From Methanolapillus ohkumae (lineage in GTDB: Archaea; Halobacteriota; Methanosarcinia; Methanosarcinales; Methanosarcinaceae): a stretch of 64,000 bases of DNA. The notes under the pieces were generated by a model, which was given only the letters and a program-made list of their open reading frames with translations, was not told the origin of the DNA and ran no database searches. This document shows positions 17,882-26,899 of the stretch, piece by piece (position 1 is the first letter of the stretch; every line of letters starts with the position of its first letter). The stretch is taken from NCBI RefSeq assembly GCF_032594355.1, contig NZ_CP131061.1, positions 744,001 through 808,000 of the forward strand, read 5' to 3'. A program made the position numbers and the translations under genes.

Positions 17882-18565
17882 TCAGCCATTGGTTGCCACA
17901 GAAACCGTTGCCGGTCGGATGACTTTTGAATGCAAGGTGTATCCCGGGGAAAACACGCAGACGATTGCGCCGTCCGGATAATCGCATGTTTCGACTTGGG
18001 TGACGGATTCATGCAGCGCCGGGTCAAATTCCGTTCCGGGCGCCGCTTGGATTTGCGCAACACCGTAAGACTCCAAAATAGACATGAATTGCCGGTGGAT
18101 GTTTTTTAAACCTTCCATCAAGGCACCACTTGTGTTTTTTTCGGTTTTTGAGGTGGATAAGACTGCTCGTTCAAAGTTGTCCGCCACTTCAATCATATCC
18201 ATAATTAAGGGTTCCATCGCAAATTTTCGGGTTTCCTCCATTTGTTTCGCATTTCTCTTTCGATAATTGTCAAAGTCTGCAGCCATTAACAAATATTTGT
18301 TTGTCAATTCCTCCACTCTTTGGGTCAAAGCGGCATTTTCCGCATTTAAAGATTCGATCTCTTCCAAATTTTTTGGATCGGATTTGCCGGTTTTTCCGGA
18401 TTTATGACATTTCTTTGGATGGTCATGATGGCCCCCTCCATTTCCGCCGTTTTGACCGCAGCCGCAGCCCCGGTCGGAAGTTTTTTCTTCCGCATCGTCC
18501 GTATTTTGATCAACGTCCGCTGGGGAATCGGAGAAACACTTATCATCTTTTTTTTCTTCAGCCAT
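17882..18565 (-). CDS. grpE: Nucleotide exchange factor GrpE with His/Cys-rich insert
   Basis: A 227-aa GrpE. The core includes the long helix with LLMAADFDNYRKRNAKQMEE (about residues 92-111), EVADNFERAV and the beta-domain end VIRPATVSVA. It releases ADP from DnaK. Residues about 31-58 are unusual: a Gly/His/Cys-rich tract with CGCGQNGGNGGGHHDHPKKC followed by H, well suited to metal binding and absent from standard GrpE. Start ATG with GAGG nine nucleotides upstream. It is first in the grpE-dnaK-dnaJ cluster. Confidence 0.94.
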   Translation of the reverse strand: MAEEKKDDKCFSDSPADVDQNTDDAEEKTSDRGCGCGQNGGNGGGHHDHPKKCHKSGKTGKSDPKNLEEIESLNAENAALTQRVEELTNKYLLMAADFDNYRKRNAKQMEETRKFAMEPLIMDMIEVADNFERAVLSTSKTEKNTSGALMEGLKNIHRQFMSILESYGVAQIQAAPGTEFDPALHESVTQVETCDYPDGAIVCVFSPGYTLHSKVIRPATVSVATNG

Positions 18566-18679
18566 TTTCTACAGCCTCACTCTTTTGGTCGGGTTAAACA
18601 AAATCTTAAAAGGATTTATAGTATAAATAGTTATCGTATTATATCTTAGAAATTAAAAAAATAAAAGAAACAGAAGAAA

Positions 18680-18698
18680 TACTAACCAAAGGTTAGTA
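18680..18698. promoter_or_regulatory. Candidate operator upstream of grpE
   Basis: TACTAACC (18680-18687) and GGTTAGTA (18691-18698) form a perfect 8-bp inverted repeat with a 3-nt spacer, 115 nt upstream of the grpE start. It differs from the bacterial CIRCE sequence. A binding site for a heat-shock regulator is inference from position and symmetry. Confidence 0.35.
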
Positions 18699-18927
18699 TC
18701 ATTTATTATAGAAGCGTTTTTGAATTTTTGTATATTGGTTTGTGCATTATTTTGTACATTATTTTGCCCGTTTGTCCGGGAGAATCCCGGGATTTATATC
18801 AAATATCTGGAAATCTCAAAAGTCCCAAAGTATCATTAAATACGACTCCACTTCAAAAATATAATGTGTGTTATATAAAAACAAATTAAATAAATGTATC
18901 GTTTCCATTTGAGTTAAAAATGAATGA

Positions 18928-19075
<148 letters not shown>

Positions 19076-19277
19076 ACTACCATAAAAACAAAACAGTAAT
19101 AAAGCAAATCCGGAAAGCAAATAATCAATAACTAAATAATAAACTTGTCTTTTGGTTTTGCTAAAAAACCAAAAACAATACCGTAACGCATGCAAGTGGC
19201 GTAAGGACAATTCCTGCAAAAAAAGCCGGTTTTTACATTTATGTAAAAACCGTTCTCATTTTTTAATTCTAAAGGAT

Positions 19278-19730
19278 TTAATAATTTTCAACATATTTCA
19301 AAATCAAAACGGAGGCAATCAGACTGACCGCAAAAACAATAATGAATTTGTCCCATCCGATTCCGGTGACATCTCCTTGGTAAGCCATCAGAGCAAAATT
19401 AACCAGGGAAAGAATGATGATTGTCAAAAATAACGAAAACACAAATCCGATCCCAAGCGCTGACATTCGATTGGACAGTTTGGAATCAAAAAACTCATAG
19501 CCGATGACAAATAAAACGGCAAAAATTAATAAAACGACAGCAATCGGAATTGGAATATCTCTTACGGCCAGCATCCCATAAAGGCCGTACAATGTAAAAA
19601 CCATAAAAAACGCCATAAGCAGCGATAATGCAAACGTTTTGACGTAATTATTTTTTAAAGATGAAAAATTGAAGTAATTTTTTTGATTGGAACGATTGGA
19701 ATATCTTTTGGTTGCGATAAAGGACACCAC
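19278..19730 (-). CDS. Small membrane protein, unknown function
   Basis: A 150-aa protein with four hydrophobic segments (about residues 32-54, 59-80, 93-115, 126-146) and a polar N-terminus. I do not recognise the family. The listed start is GTG; the site AAAGGTGGTG overlaps it, so the exact start is uncertain and could lie a few codons downstream. It is the only gene in an otherwise non-coding 1.7-kb stretch upstream of grpE and is transcribed toward it. Coding is supported by clean TM periodicity and lack of stops, not by homology. Confidence 0.6.
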   Translation of the reverse strand: MVSFIATKRYSNRSNQKNYFNFSSLKNNYVKTFALSLLMAFFMVFTLYGLYGMLAVRDIPIPIAVVLLIFAVLFVIGYEFFDSKLSNRMSALGIGFVFSLFLTIIILSLVNFALMAYQGDVTGIGWDKFIIVFAVSLIASVLILKYVENY

Positions 19731-20308
19731 CTTTGAATTGGGAATGAATTGTCGACTGAATTTGTGTGAATGGAAATTAAAATAAATCTAAAATAAAATC
19801 AAAACAAATGAAAAATCAAATGTATAAAGCAAAGGGAAAGTACATAACGTAAAGGGAAAGTGCAAGACGTAAAGGGAAAGCATGTAAAATAAAAGGAAAG
19901 TAAACTGTGGCAGACTTACTTCTTTTTACTTATTTTTCAATATAAGCAACATATATTTTTCATATATAAGTATTTCACAGATATAAATAAGATGCTGCCT
20001 CCATTTCGGCAAAAATAAGAAATCGGGCAAAAAGAATGAAAATCTTTTTTTAAAAAACTCACGCTTTATGAATAAAAACCTTTATATTCTTTTGAATACA
20101 CTTCATGACTTCACAAATCCGTCATTTCATGCATAAAAGTTAAATGGTAGTTTGCTTGTTACCAACTATCATTTCATTTTGTCTTACCTATTGCGGATGT
20201 CAGCGGTCCTGTATGTCGACCGTTTTCGTTTTAGTTTTAATTATCTGATCATTTATTAAATGAAAGGTTAGAATGATTTGTTTTACAAAAAACTATTGAG
20301 GAATACCT
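19731..20308. other. Intergenic region with 20-22-bp repeat and a promoter
   Basis: At 19825-19908 there are four imperfect copies of a CGTAAAGGGAAAGT-based 20-22-bp unit. A BRE/TATA-like element lies at 20074-20089. No gene visible. Confidence 0.6.
20074..20089 (+). promoter_or_regulatory. Probable BRE/TATA of the zinc-ribbon/aEF-1beta operon
   Basis: AAAAACCTTTATATTC has the purine-rich BRE and TATA shape of archaeal promoters. It predicts a start near 20112 and a leader of about 195 nt. The same AAAACCTTTAAATG shape precedes L15e. Confidence 0.45.
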
Positions 20309-20470
20309 ATGAGAAAAACCGATAACTGTACCACCTGTGAAATCCGTCTTGTCGAAGAAGGAAGCGTCAGATTCCCCTGCCCGAAATGCGGCGAAGAAAT
20401 CGGAAGATGCCAAGCCTGCCGTGTTCTCGGCAACCTGTATGAATGCAAATGCGGATTTGTCGGTCCGTAA
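20309..20470 (+). CDS. Small zinc-ribbon protein (HVO_2753-type)
   Basis: A 53-aa protein with four CxxC knuckles: CTTC, CPKC, CQAC and CKCG. That fits two small zinc-binding sites. This family is found widely in Euryarchaeota directly upstream of the gene for aEF-1beta, exactly as here (73 nt gap), and has been studied in Haloferax as HVO_2753. A role linked to translation is inferred from that conserved pairing. ATG at 20309 with GAGG upstream. Confidence 0.85.
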   Translation: MRKTDNCTTCEIRLVEEGSVRFPCPKCGEEIGRCQACRVLGNLYECKCGFVGP

Positions 20471-20543
20471 TTTAAAAAACAATTTCATTTACATAATTCT
20501 TAAATTTATAAATCTATAAATTCATAACTCGAAGGTGAAAAAT

Positions 20544-20813
20544 ATGAGCGGTGTCGCAGCAAAATTCAAAATTATGCCGGAAGACGTTGACACGGATTTA
20601 AATGCGTTGAAACAAAAAATAAAATCCGCCCTCCCGGCCGGTGCCACACTCAACGGCGAAATTGTTGAGCAGCCGATTGCTTTTGGTTTAAAAGCCCTGA
20701 TCGTCACGGTTATTGTCGAAGACGGCGAAGGTGGAACAGAAACCGTCGAAGCCGAATTTGAAAAGATTCCGGGAGTTGCCGGATTCCAAATTTTGGAATT
20801 GGATAGAATTTAA
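20544..20813 (+). CDS. ef1b: Translation elongation factor aEF-1beta
   Basis: An 89-aa protein matching archaeal EF-1beta, the nucleotide exchange factor for aEF-1A. Visible family features are KIMPEDVDTDLNALKQKIKS, EQPIAFGLKALIVTVIVED and the end GVAGFQILELDRI. The ATG at 20544 (MSGVAAKF) with GAAGGTG eight nucleotides upstream is preferred over a GTG at 20535 inside that ribosome site. Co-transcribed with the zinc-ribbon gene. Confidence 0.93.
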   Translation: MSGVAAKFKIMPEDVDTDLNALKQKIKSALPAGATLNGEIVEQPIAFGLKALIVTVIVEDGEGGTETVEAEFEKIPGVAGFQILELDRI

Positions 20814-20850
20814 TTATAAATTCTTCCGTTTTCATTTTTTAAAGTCAGCC

Positions 20851-20883
20851 GCAATTTTTCAATTATGAAAAATTGCTTTTTTT
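20851..20883 (+). terminator. Strong terminator after aEF-1beta
   Basis: GCAATTTTTCA (20851-20861) and TGAAAAATTGC (20866-20876) form a perfect 11-bp stem with a 4-nt loop and a T7 tail. Confidence 0.75.
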
Positions 20884-21060
20884 ATTTCTATAACAACTTT
20901 CATATATTTTTTAAAATCTTCTTTTGTCATTTCTGATTCGAAAAATTATTAAAATAGGAAACGAATTTAATTTTTGCACTTGAAATTGATTTTTTATTTT
21001 TAAATTTTGATTTATTCATTTTTAAATTCTCAATCATTTCATAAAGAGGAGGCTTGTTTC

Positions 21061-22407
21061 ATGTTCATTCTGATCAAAAACGCGCGTATTTTAACTTTGG
21101 ATGACAGCTGCGGCGAAATTCAAAACGGATACATTGTCATTGACAATGAATTCATTTCTAAAATCGGAGCCGGAACACCAATTTCGGGCAATTACGACAA
21201 AATTATTGACGCAGCCGGCTCTTTAGTTATGCCGGGACTTTCCAATACGCATACGCATCTGGGAATGACACTTTTGCGCGGCTATGCGGACGACATGATC
21301 TTAAAAGATTGGCTGGAAAAAGAAATTTGGCCGGCGGAAGCGGAATTGACGGCGGAAGATGTTTACTGGGGATCTCTTTTGGGATGCTTGGAAATGATTC
21401 GCTTTGGAACGACCGCTTTTTGTGACATGTATTTTTTCATGGACGAAACTGCCAAAGCTGTCGAAAAATCAGGAATCCGCGGATGTTTATCTTATGGCAT
21501 GATTGAACTCTTTGATGAAGAACGTGGCAACGCCGAATTCATTAAAGGCGAGCGATTGGTTCGGGAATGGCAAGGAAAAGCAAACGGAAGGATTACCACA
21601 ATGTATGGCCCGCACGCGCCCAACACCTGTTCCAAAGAATTCATCGCCAAAGTCAAAAAAGCGGCTGAGCGGGACGGGGTGGGTGTTCACATTCACGTTT
21701 TGGAAACGGAAGACGAACTCAACACCATGAAAAAGAATTACGGGGTCTGCTCGGTTCACCATTTGGATTCCGTCGGATTTTGGGACACACGCTTGCCGGG
21801 AAGTGATAAATCCTCCCTTCCGATTTTGGCGGCGCATTCGGTTTGGATGTCGGAGGGGGACATCAAAATTTTTGCTGAAAAAGGCGTCACAGTCTCTCAT
21901 AATCCGATCAGCAATATGAAACTCGCGTCCGGAATCGCCCCGATTCAAAAAATGATTCAAGCCGGCGTTTTGGTGACTCTTGGAACGGATGGCTGCGCGT
22001 CCAACAACAATCTCAACATGTTTGAAGAAATGAAAACAGCGGCACTTCTTCAAAAGCTGGATACAAAAGATCCGACCGCACTTCCCGCAAAAACCGTTGT
22101 GGAAATGGCAACGAAAAACGGGGCGCAAGTGATTGACAAAAAGACCGGCGTTTTAAAACCGGGAAACAAAGCTGACTTGATTCTCATCGATCTTAAAAAA
22201 GCAAATGCGATCCCGATTTTTGATATTTATTCCCACTTGGTTTATTCGGCGTCCGGCAGCGATGTTAAAACAATGATCGTCGACGGCAAAATCCTTATGG
22301 AAGACTATAAGATTTTGGTTTTGGATGAATATGAAGTCATGAAAAACGCACATGAATGCGCTCAAAATTTGGTGAAGCGGGTCAAAGACAAAAATAAAAT
22401 GCTTTAA
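21061..22407 (+). CDS. dadD: Amidohydrolase: 5'-deoxyadenosine / S-adenosylhomocysteine deaminase
   Basis: A 448-aa metal-dependent deaminase of the MTA/SAH deaminase group, which in methanogens converts 5'-deoxyadenosine and SAH to inosine forms so that SAM by-products are recycled. Zinc ligands and active-site stretches seen are NTHTHLGMTLLRGYADD, GVHIHVLETEDE, LAAHSVWMSEGD and VTLGTDGCASNNNLNMFEEM. ATG at 21061 with GAGGAGG is chosen over an in-frame start at 21007, which would add an unrelated tail. It probably serves radical-SAM enzymes such as CofG. The exact substrate among SAH, MTA and 5'-dAdo cannot be fixed from sequence. Confidence 0.88.
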   Translation: MFILIKNARILTLDDSCGEIQNGYIVIDNEFISKIGAGTPISGNYDKIIDAAGSLVMPGLSNTHTHLGMTLLRGYADDMILKDWLEKEIWPAEAELTAEDVYWGSLLGCLEMIRFGTTAFCDMYFFMDETAKAVEKSGIRGCLSYGMIELFDEERGNAEFIKGERLVREWQGKANGRITTMYGPHAPNTCSKEFIAKVKKAAERDGVGVHIHVLETEDELNTMKKNYGVCSVHHLDSVGFWDTRLPGSDKSSLPILAAHSVWMSEGDIKIFAEKGVTVSHNPISNMKLASGIAPIQKMIQAGVLVTLGTDGCASNNNLNMFEEMKTAALLQKLDTKDPTALPAKTVVEMATKNGAQVIDKKTGVLKPGNKADLILIDLKKANAIPIFDIYSHLVYSASGSDVKTMIVDGKILMEDYKILVLDEYEVMKNAHECAQNLVKRVKDKNKML

Positions 22408-22503
22408 GCGGCAAAATAAAAAAGTTCCGTTTTTTTGTAATTTTTTTTTCAAAAAATCCGGTGTGATAACGTGCGGCAGCGCCAAAAATAAAAACCGCAA
22501 ACT

Positions 22504-23094
22504 TTAATCCACCAGAAGAAGTCCCCACCATTTGATTTTGTCGCTGACGGGAAACTCCAAAAATACACCGATATTTTGAAGCGTTCCGACAACGTCCACT
22601 CCTACCGCTTCCATGGACGGCCGAGCTTTGTAAGGCGTTTTGCATTCTTGTCCGGTTTTTACGCATTTGTCGCAATAATGACAGCTGCCACCTGTAAATC
22701 CGGCGGCGAACCGGTAGCCTTTTTGAAGGGACAAGCTTTCCAGTTTGAGTAAAATTTCCGACAAATCCGTTGATTTTTTTCGGATTTCTCGGGACACATC
22801 TTGCGATTCCGCAAGGGATGGCGGTTTGGGCGGATTATTGTATTCTGTCGAAAGCATGATTCCAAAACGGTAACATGATAAATATTTCCGGAATTCATCC
22901 GGTGTCGGCACGTTGGGTGGACACACCAAATCGCCATAGTGGCGGCAAAGCGGAACAAAACATTTGAGGCGGACACGATCGTCGACGACAATATTCTCCG
23001 CGTCAATAAAAAATGCGTCGGAAGCACCGGCTTCTTTGGATGCGATTAAAAACAATCCGACATTCTCCATATCCTTTTCCAAAATCCGGCTCAA
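22504..23094 (-). CDS. DUF2284 metal-binding protein
   Basis: A 196-aa Cys-rich protein of the DUF2284 family, annotated as predicted metal-binding. Conserved stretches are CFVPLCRHYGDLVCPPNVPTPDEFRKYL and the cluster-like GGSCHYCDKCVKTGQECKTPYKARPSMEAVGVDV. The start is assigned to TTG at 23092-23094, with GAGGAGG seven nucleotides upstream; the longer open frame to 23247 overlaps the previous gene's end and looks non-coding. Redox or metal-chaperone roles have been guessed for this family. It follows the HEPN-protein gene by 94 nt on the same strand. Confidence 0.85.
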   Translation of the reverse strand: MSRILEKDMENVGLFLIASKEAGASDAFFIDAENIVVDDRVRLKCFVPLCRHYGDLVCPPNVPTPDEFRKYLSCYRFGIMLSTEYNNPPKPPSLAESQDVSREIRKKSTDLSEILLKLESLSLQKGYRFAAGFTGGSCHYCDKCVKTGQECKTPYKARPSMEAVGVDVVGTLQNIGVFLEFPVSDKIKWWGLLLVD

Positions 23095-23188
23095 AAAATT
23101 TCCTCCTCTTTCATTTAAGAATTCATTCTTGTATTTGCTGTTGCAATTGCTGTTGCAATTGTCGTATATTGTAATTTTTCCGGCCGGA

Positions 23189-24724
23189 TTATTTGCCGGA
23201 TTTATTTGATCTGCTTGCCTTTTTGGATTTTCCGGTTGTTTTTTCATTTTCCCATTTATCGATAATTTTAAAAATGTCGCGGGAGTACAAATTCAGCCGA
23301 ATAAAATCATCTTCTTCCAAAGCGGTGTGGTGCATCACCGCGTTTCTGACCGGATCGAGTTCTTTTAACCGCTGAATAATCCAGCCGCGGTCGGGGAAAT
23401 ATTCTTCAAAGGCTTCCCATGCGAAGGGATTGTTGATGATTCGGCGGTAGTCGCTAAAACTTGCATAATTAATCAGCGCTTCGTGGATATTTCTTTTTTT
23501 GGCGGTATTGGTCCGATCATTCATAATCCGGCGTTCATTCCAGCGGTCCGCCAAAAAGCTCATGTCGGTTCCCCTCCACCATTCTTTTCCAAAGCGGGCT
23601 TCCACCCGATCGGATACAAAGAGCCGGAGTTTTTCTTCCAATTCTCTTAAGACCAAGTATCCGTTCTCCGCGGCAGTACCTGTTTTTTCTTTTTTCGGCG
23701 CGGTTGTACTTTCTTTTTTTGCGGATGCCGTTTCTTCCATGTACAAATTTCTCAAATCATACTTCACGGTCAAACCGGTTGAGTTTCCGGTTTTTGGGAT
23801 AATGTCTAGAATTTCCACGTCGTACAGTTGGTCGATTCTGGTTTTCATGGCTGAGCAAACCGCCGGAATGTCGGATTTGAGCCCCATTTCCGAATGAATG
23901 TCACCCGCCCGAATTATGACTTTATTCTGTCCTTTCATTTTCGCCGGCCGGAAGTGATTTTGATAAATGTAAAACCGGATGTTGTCCGGCTTAGACATCG
24001 TTCCGGAAAGCGGAACTGCCTTTTTTTCGGATTTGAAAGAAGAAGGGCCGGATGCCGGTTTTGCAGGTTTTGCAGCGGATTTTATATCGGCTTTTGCCGC
24101 AGTCGGTCTTGCTTGTGATTTCGAAGAAATCACAGGCACGGATCTTACAGAAGAGTTGGAAACAGTTTTAGCAGCAGGCTTGGAAGTTGCTTTTGGTGTT
24201 TTCATTGGTATTTTTGATGTTTCTTTCGTTATTGTTTTTGTTACCGTTTTAGCGGCGGTGTTGGACACCGGTTTTGCCTGTGTCTTTGCTGCCTGTTTTG
24301 CCTGTGTCTTTGCTGCCTGTTTTGCCTGTGTTTTTGTTGTCGGTTTTGCCTGTGTTTTTGTTGCCGGTTTTGCCTGTGTTTTTGTTGCCTGTTTTGCCTG
24401 TGTTTTTGTTGCCTGTTTTGCCTGTGTTTTTGTTGCCTGTTTTGCCTGTGTTTTTGCTGCCGGTTTTGCCTGTGTTTTTGTTGCCTGTTTTGCCTGTGTT
24501 TTTGTTGCCTGTTTTGCCTGTGTCTCTGCTGCCTGTTTTGCCTGTGTTTTTGTTGCCGGTTTTGCCTGTGTCTTTGCTGCTGGTTTTGCCTGTGTTTTTG
24601 TTGCCTGTTTTGCCTGTGCCTTTGCTGCGGTTGAAGCGGATTTTGAATTTGATACTTTTTTTCCGCCGCCGATGGAGGAAAGCGTGTCTTTTAAAAAAGC
24701 GTTAAATGTTTTTTTTTCGGCCAT
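23189..24724 (-). CDS. HEPN-domain protein with histone H1-like repeat tail
   Basis: A 511-aa protein in three parts. Residues 35-154 are fifteen 8-residue units of the KTQAKQAT type, followed by a further Lys/Ala/Thr/Ser-rich linker to about 240: highly basic and disordered, like linker-histone tails. Residues about 255-340 form a small alpha/beta, possibly winged-helix, module with IRAGDIHSEMGL. Residues about 360-495 resemble Swt1-type HEPN domains and contain RNAVMHH, which fits the R-x4-H motif of HEPN ribonucleases. An RNA-cleaving or RNA-binding protein tethered to nucleic acid is a reasonable inference. ATG with GGAG upstream; followed by the DUF2284 gene. Confidence 0.75.
   Translation of the reverse strand: MAEKKTFNAFLKDTLSSIGGGKKVSNSKSASTAAKAQAKQATKTQAKPAAKTQAKPATKTQAKQAAETQAKQATKTQAKQATKTQAKPAAKTQAKQATKTQAKQATKTQAKQATKTQAKPATKTQAKPTTKTQAKQAAKTQAKQAAKTQAKPVSNTAAKTVTKTITKETSKIPMKTPKATSKPAAKTVSNSSVRSVPVISSKSQARPTAAKADIKSAAKPAKPASGPSSFKSEKKAVPLSGTMSKPDNIRFYIYQNHFRPAKMKGQNKVIIRAGDIHSEMGLKSDIPAVCSAMKTRIDQLYDVEILDIIPKTGNSTGLTVKYDLRNLYMEETASAKKESTTAPKKEKTGTAAENGYLVLRELEEKLRLFVSDRVEARFGKEWWRGTDMSFLADRWNERRIMNDRTNTAKKRNIHEALINYASFSDYRRIINNPFAWEAFEEYFPDRGWIIQRLKELDPVRNAVMHHTALEEDDFIRLNLYSRDIFKIIDKWENEKTTGKSKKASRSNKSGK
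24263..24622 (-). repeat. 24-bp coding tandem repeat, 15 copies
   Basis: Fifteen contiguous 24-bp units encode KTQAK(Q/P)A(T/A). DNA identity between units is high with a few third-base and Q/P changes, so copy number is likely variable between strains. Confidence 0.92.
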
Positions 24725-24840
24725 GTTTATTCTCCAAAAATTTCCCGGATGCTTTTGAATTTGTGCTTCCTGTTTTCTGATTGAGTCGATAATTTTATTG
24801 GAATATTTAAATTAAATTTATGGTTAAATTTATGATTGAA

Positions 24841-25725
24841 TTATTCGATAAATTTTTTCTTGTGTTTTTGATAAAGTTCGTGGACCATTCCGTCTGACAA
24901 ACCGATAATCGGTGCGTGCATTGTTTGAATGCCGCATGTTTTCATAATACTGAGATAAATCCGACAGGCTGGAATGATCACGTCGGCGCGGTCCGGTTTG
25001 AGTCCGAGTTCCGTAATTCTGTCCTCAAAAGAATATCCGTTGATGGTTTGGCAAAGCGTTTTAAGTTCCTCATATTGAAGCGGATCGTTGTTGATTTTTT
25101 TAGCCAAAAGATAAAGGCTGCTGATATTTCCGCCACTTCCGATTCCAATGACGTTTTCCTTCGGAATGTTTTTGTCCAGCCATTGATTCATGTCGTCCCA
25201 TGTTTCTTTAAGCACCAATCCTTCTTTGAGCCGAATCGCGCCGACATTAAATGATTTGGATTTGCGTTTGCCATCACCGACATAGGTAATTTCGGTACTG
25301 CCTCCGCCGACATCAATGTAAAGGTAGCGTTTGGACGGGTCAAAATTCTTTTCGATATGGTTGGCATAAATCAATTTTGCTTCCCGTTTTCCATCGATGA
25401 TTTTAATGTCGATTCCGGATTCTTTTTTAATCTTTTTGACAATATCATCCCGGTTTCTTGCTTCCCGAAGTGCGGATGTGGCGCAAGCCATGCTGTCCAT
25501 GACATTAAAACCATCCATGATTTCACGAAAACCGCACATGGTTTTGACCAAAGTTTTGACTTTGTCGTCCGATATTTTTCCGCGGATAAAGGCGTCGTCT
25601 CCCAACCGGATCGGGATTCGAAGAAGGGTCAGCCTCTCAAAAACAGCATTGTTTTCCACAATTTCAACATTTGTGAGCAACAGGCGAACCGCGTTTGAAC
25701 CGATATCAATTGTCGCAAATAACAT
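24841..25725 (-). CDS. Ppx/GppA family phosphatase (exopolyphosphatase-like)
   Basis: A 294-aa ASKHA-fold phosphatase. It has the N-terminal TIDIGSNAVRLLL, the second phosphate motif LYIDVGGGSTEITYV, and VIGIGSGGNISSLY. It matches the short two-domain form, without the C-terminal HD region of bacterial Ppx. It would hydrolyse polyphosphate or pppGpp-like compounds; the short archaeal forms are usually called exopolyphosphatase. Start ATG with a GGGG/TTGGA site upstream. Convergent with nothing; the next gene upstream is divergent trmY. Confidence 0.87.
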   Translation of the reverse strand: MLFATIDIGSNAVRLLLTNVEIVENNAVFERLTLLRIPIRLGDDAFIRGKISDDKVKTLVKTMCGFREIMDGFNVMDSMACATSALREARNRDDIVKKIKKESGIDIKIIDGKREAKLIYANHIEKNFDPSKRYLYIDVGGGSTEITYVGDGKRKSKSFNVGAIRLKEGLVLKETWDDMNQWLDKNIPKENVIGIGSGGNISSLYLLAKKINNDPLQYEELKTLCQTINGYSFEDRITELGLKPDRADVIIPACRIYLSIMKTCGIQTMHAPIIGLSDGMVHELYQKHKKKFIE

Positions 25726-26117
25726 TCCAAACCCCTATTTGAATGACTGTAACTTAAAAACAAACCTAAAAACAAAAAATAAATAAATATTTCCAAAAAC
25801 TCAACAAATCAATATAAACAATATAAAACAACAATATAAAATAAAATCAATGAATGAAAGCGGCAATTTCAGACCAAGAACTGCCGTAAAAACAATAAAG
25901 CCGGATTGTTCCGGAACTTATTATAGTTGTCAGTCTTTCAAAATGTTTAAAACTTTTGCGTACTTTGTTTTTATATTTCTGCCGTTTTTTCTGCAAAAAC
26001 AGGGCGGATGATTTTTTAGACGAATCTTTTTTGGATGAGTCATTTTTGAGTGATTTTGGTCGGTTAATTTTTGCCGGCATCTTTACGTTTTATATGTTTG
26101 TTTGCTGTTTAACGGTC
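25726..26117. other. Divergent promoter region ppx / trmY
   Basis: A 392-nt gap. A frame open upstream of trmY translates to hydrophobic/Phe-rich sequence with a short DESFLDESFL repeat and is not part of TrmY. The trmY TATA element is at 26088-26095. Confidence 0.55.
26088..26095 (+). promoter_or_regulatory. TATA box of trmY, leaderless transcript likely
   Basis: TTTATATG lies 30 nt upstream of the chosen trmY ATG, the usual TATA-to-start distance, and there is no ribosome-binding site before the ATG. A leaderless mRNA is the simplest reading. Confidence 0.45.
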
Positions 26118-26738
26118 ATGAAAGATTTTGTGATTATCGGAAATAAAGCGGTCACCGGCGGGAAAATTTCTTTAAACGATCTTCCGGGCTCGGCCGGCCG
26201 GATGGATGTTTTATGCCGGTGTGTAACCGCTGCTCTTTTTATTTCTTTTGGGATGCGTCGGGATGTAAATGTTCATCTTCTTCTTAAAGGACCGCCCGGT
26301 CCTGAAAAAATTATCCGGTTTTGCGGCGCGACGCTTCGTTCGCTCAACCCGGATGAGCGCAGTTCCGGTTCTTTGATTCAAAAAGCGCTTTTATTGGACG
26401 TCACGGATGTTGAAAAAGAATCCACCCCCGGCGTTTTTGTCCGGGGCGGTCATTTAGCTCTTCTTCTGGAAGAATTCAAAAACAAGGGCAGAACTCTTGT
26501 TTATTTGAGGGAAGACGGAAGCGATATTTTCGGCTCCGAATTTTTATCGTTGGACGATCCTGTTTTTATTTTGGGTGACAATCAGGGGGTTTTTGAAGAA
26601 GATGAGATGCTGATTGAAAAAACGGGTGCGGTCAGGATTTCTGTCGGACCGATCTCTCTTCTGTCCAGTCAATGCATTACGATAATTTTGAATCAGGCCG
26701 ACAGAAAAGAGTCCAAAAGAAATGAAATGAAAGATTAA
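26118..26738 (+). CDS. trmY: tRNA (pseudouridine54-N1)-methyltransferase TrmY
   Basis: A 206-aa SPOUT methyltransferase that methylates pseudouridine 54 to m1-psi54 in archaeal tRNAs. Family features are DFVIIGNKAVTGGKISLNDLPGSAGRMDVLCRC at the N-terminus, HLLLKGPP, the SAM-knot stretch FILGDNQGVFEEDE and the late SLLSSQCI. ATG at 26118 gives the normal length; the open frame to 25956 would add an unrelated hydrophobic leader. The final residues (NQADRKESKRNEMKD) are a charged tail. Confidence 0.92.
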   Translation: MKDFVIIGNKAVTGGKISLNDLPGSAGRMDVLCRCVTAALFISFGMRRDVNVHLLLKGPPGPEKIIRFCGATLRSLNPDERSSGSLIQKALLLDVTDVEKESTPGVFVRGGHLALLLEEFKNKGRTLVYLREDGSDIFGSEFLSLDDPVFILGDNQGVFEEDEMLIEKTGAVRISVGPISLLSSQCITIILNQADRKESKRNEMKD

Positions 26739-26899
26739 TTCTCGCAAACATAAATCTTAAAATGTAAATCATAAAATGTAAATATCACAAAAACACTAAA
26801 TGCCACAAAATTAAAAATTCACATAAAAATATATAAATATGAATTGACTTTTTTCTTTGTTTTAATATTTTATTCCAACCAATGAAAAAGAGGATAAAA

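Noticed and set aside
18680..18698. CIRCE/HrcA element before grpE
   Set aside because: The arms do not match the TTAGCACTC/GAGTGCTAA consensus; kept only as an undefined inverted repeat.
24263..24622. CRISPR-like array
   Set aside because: Contiguous 24-bp coding units without unique spacers; no CRISPR array or cas gene was seen in the window.
24274..24705. Long + strand frames opposite the KTQAKQAT repeats
   Set aside because: Mirror frames of a 24-bp repeat (LPVFLLPV- and FACVFVAC-type); the minus strand has the ribosome site and the conserved C-terminal domain.
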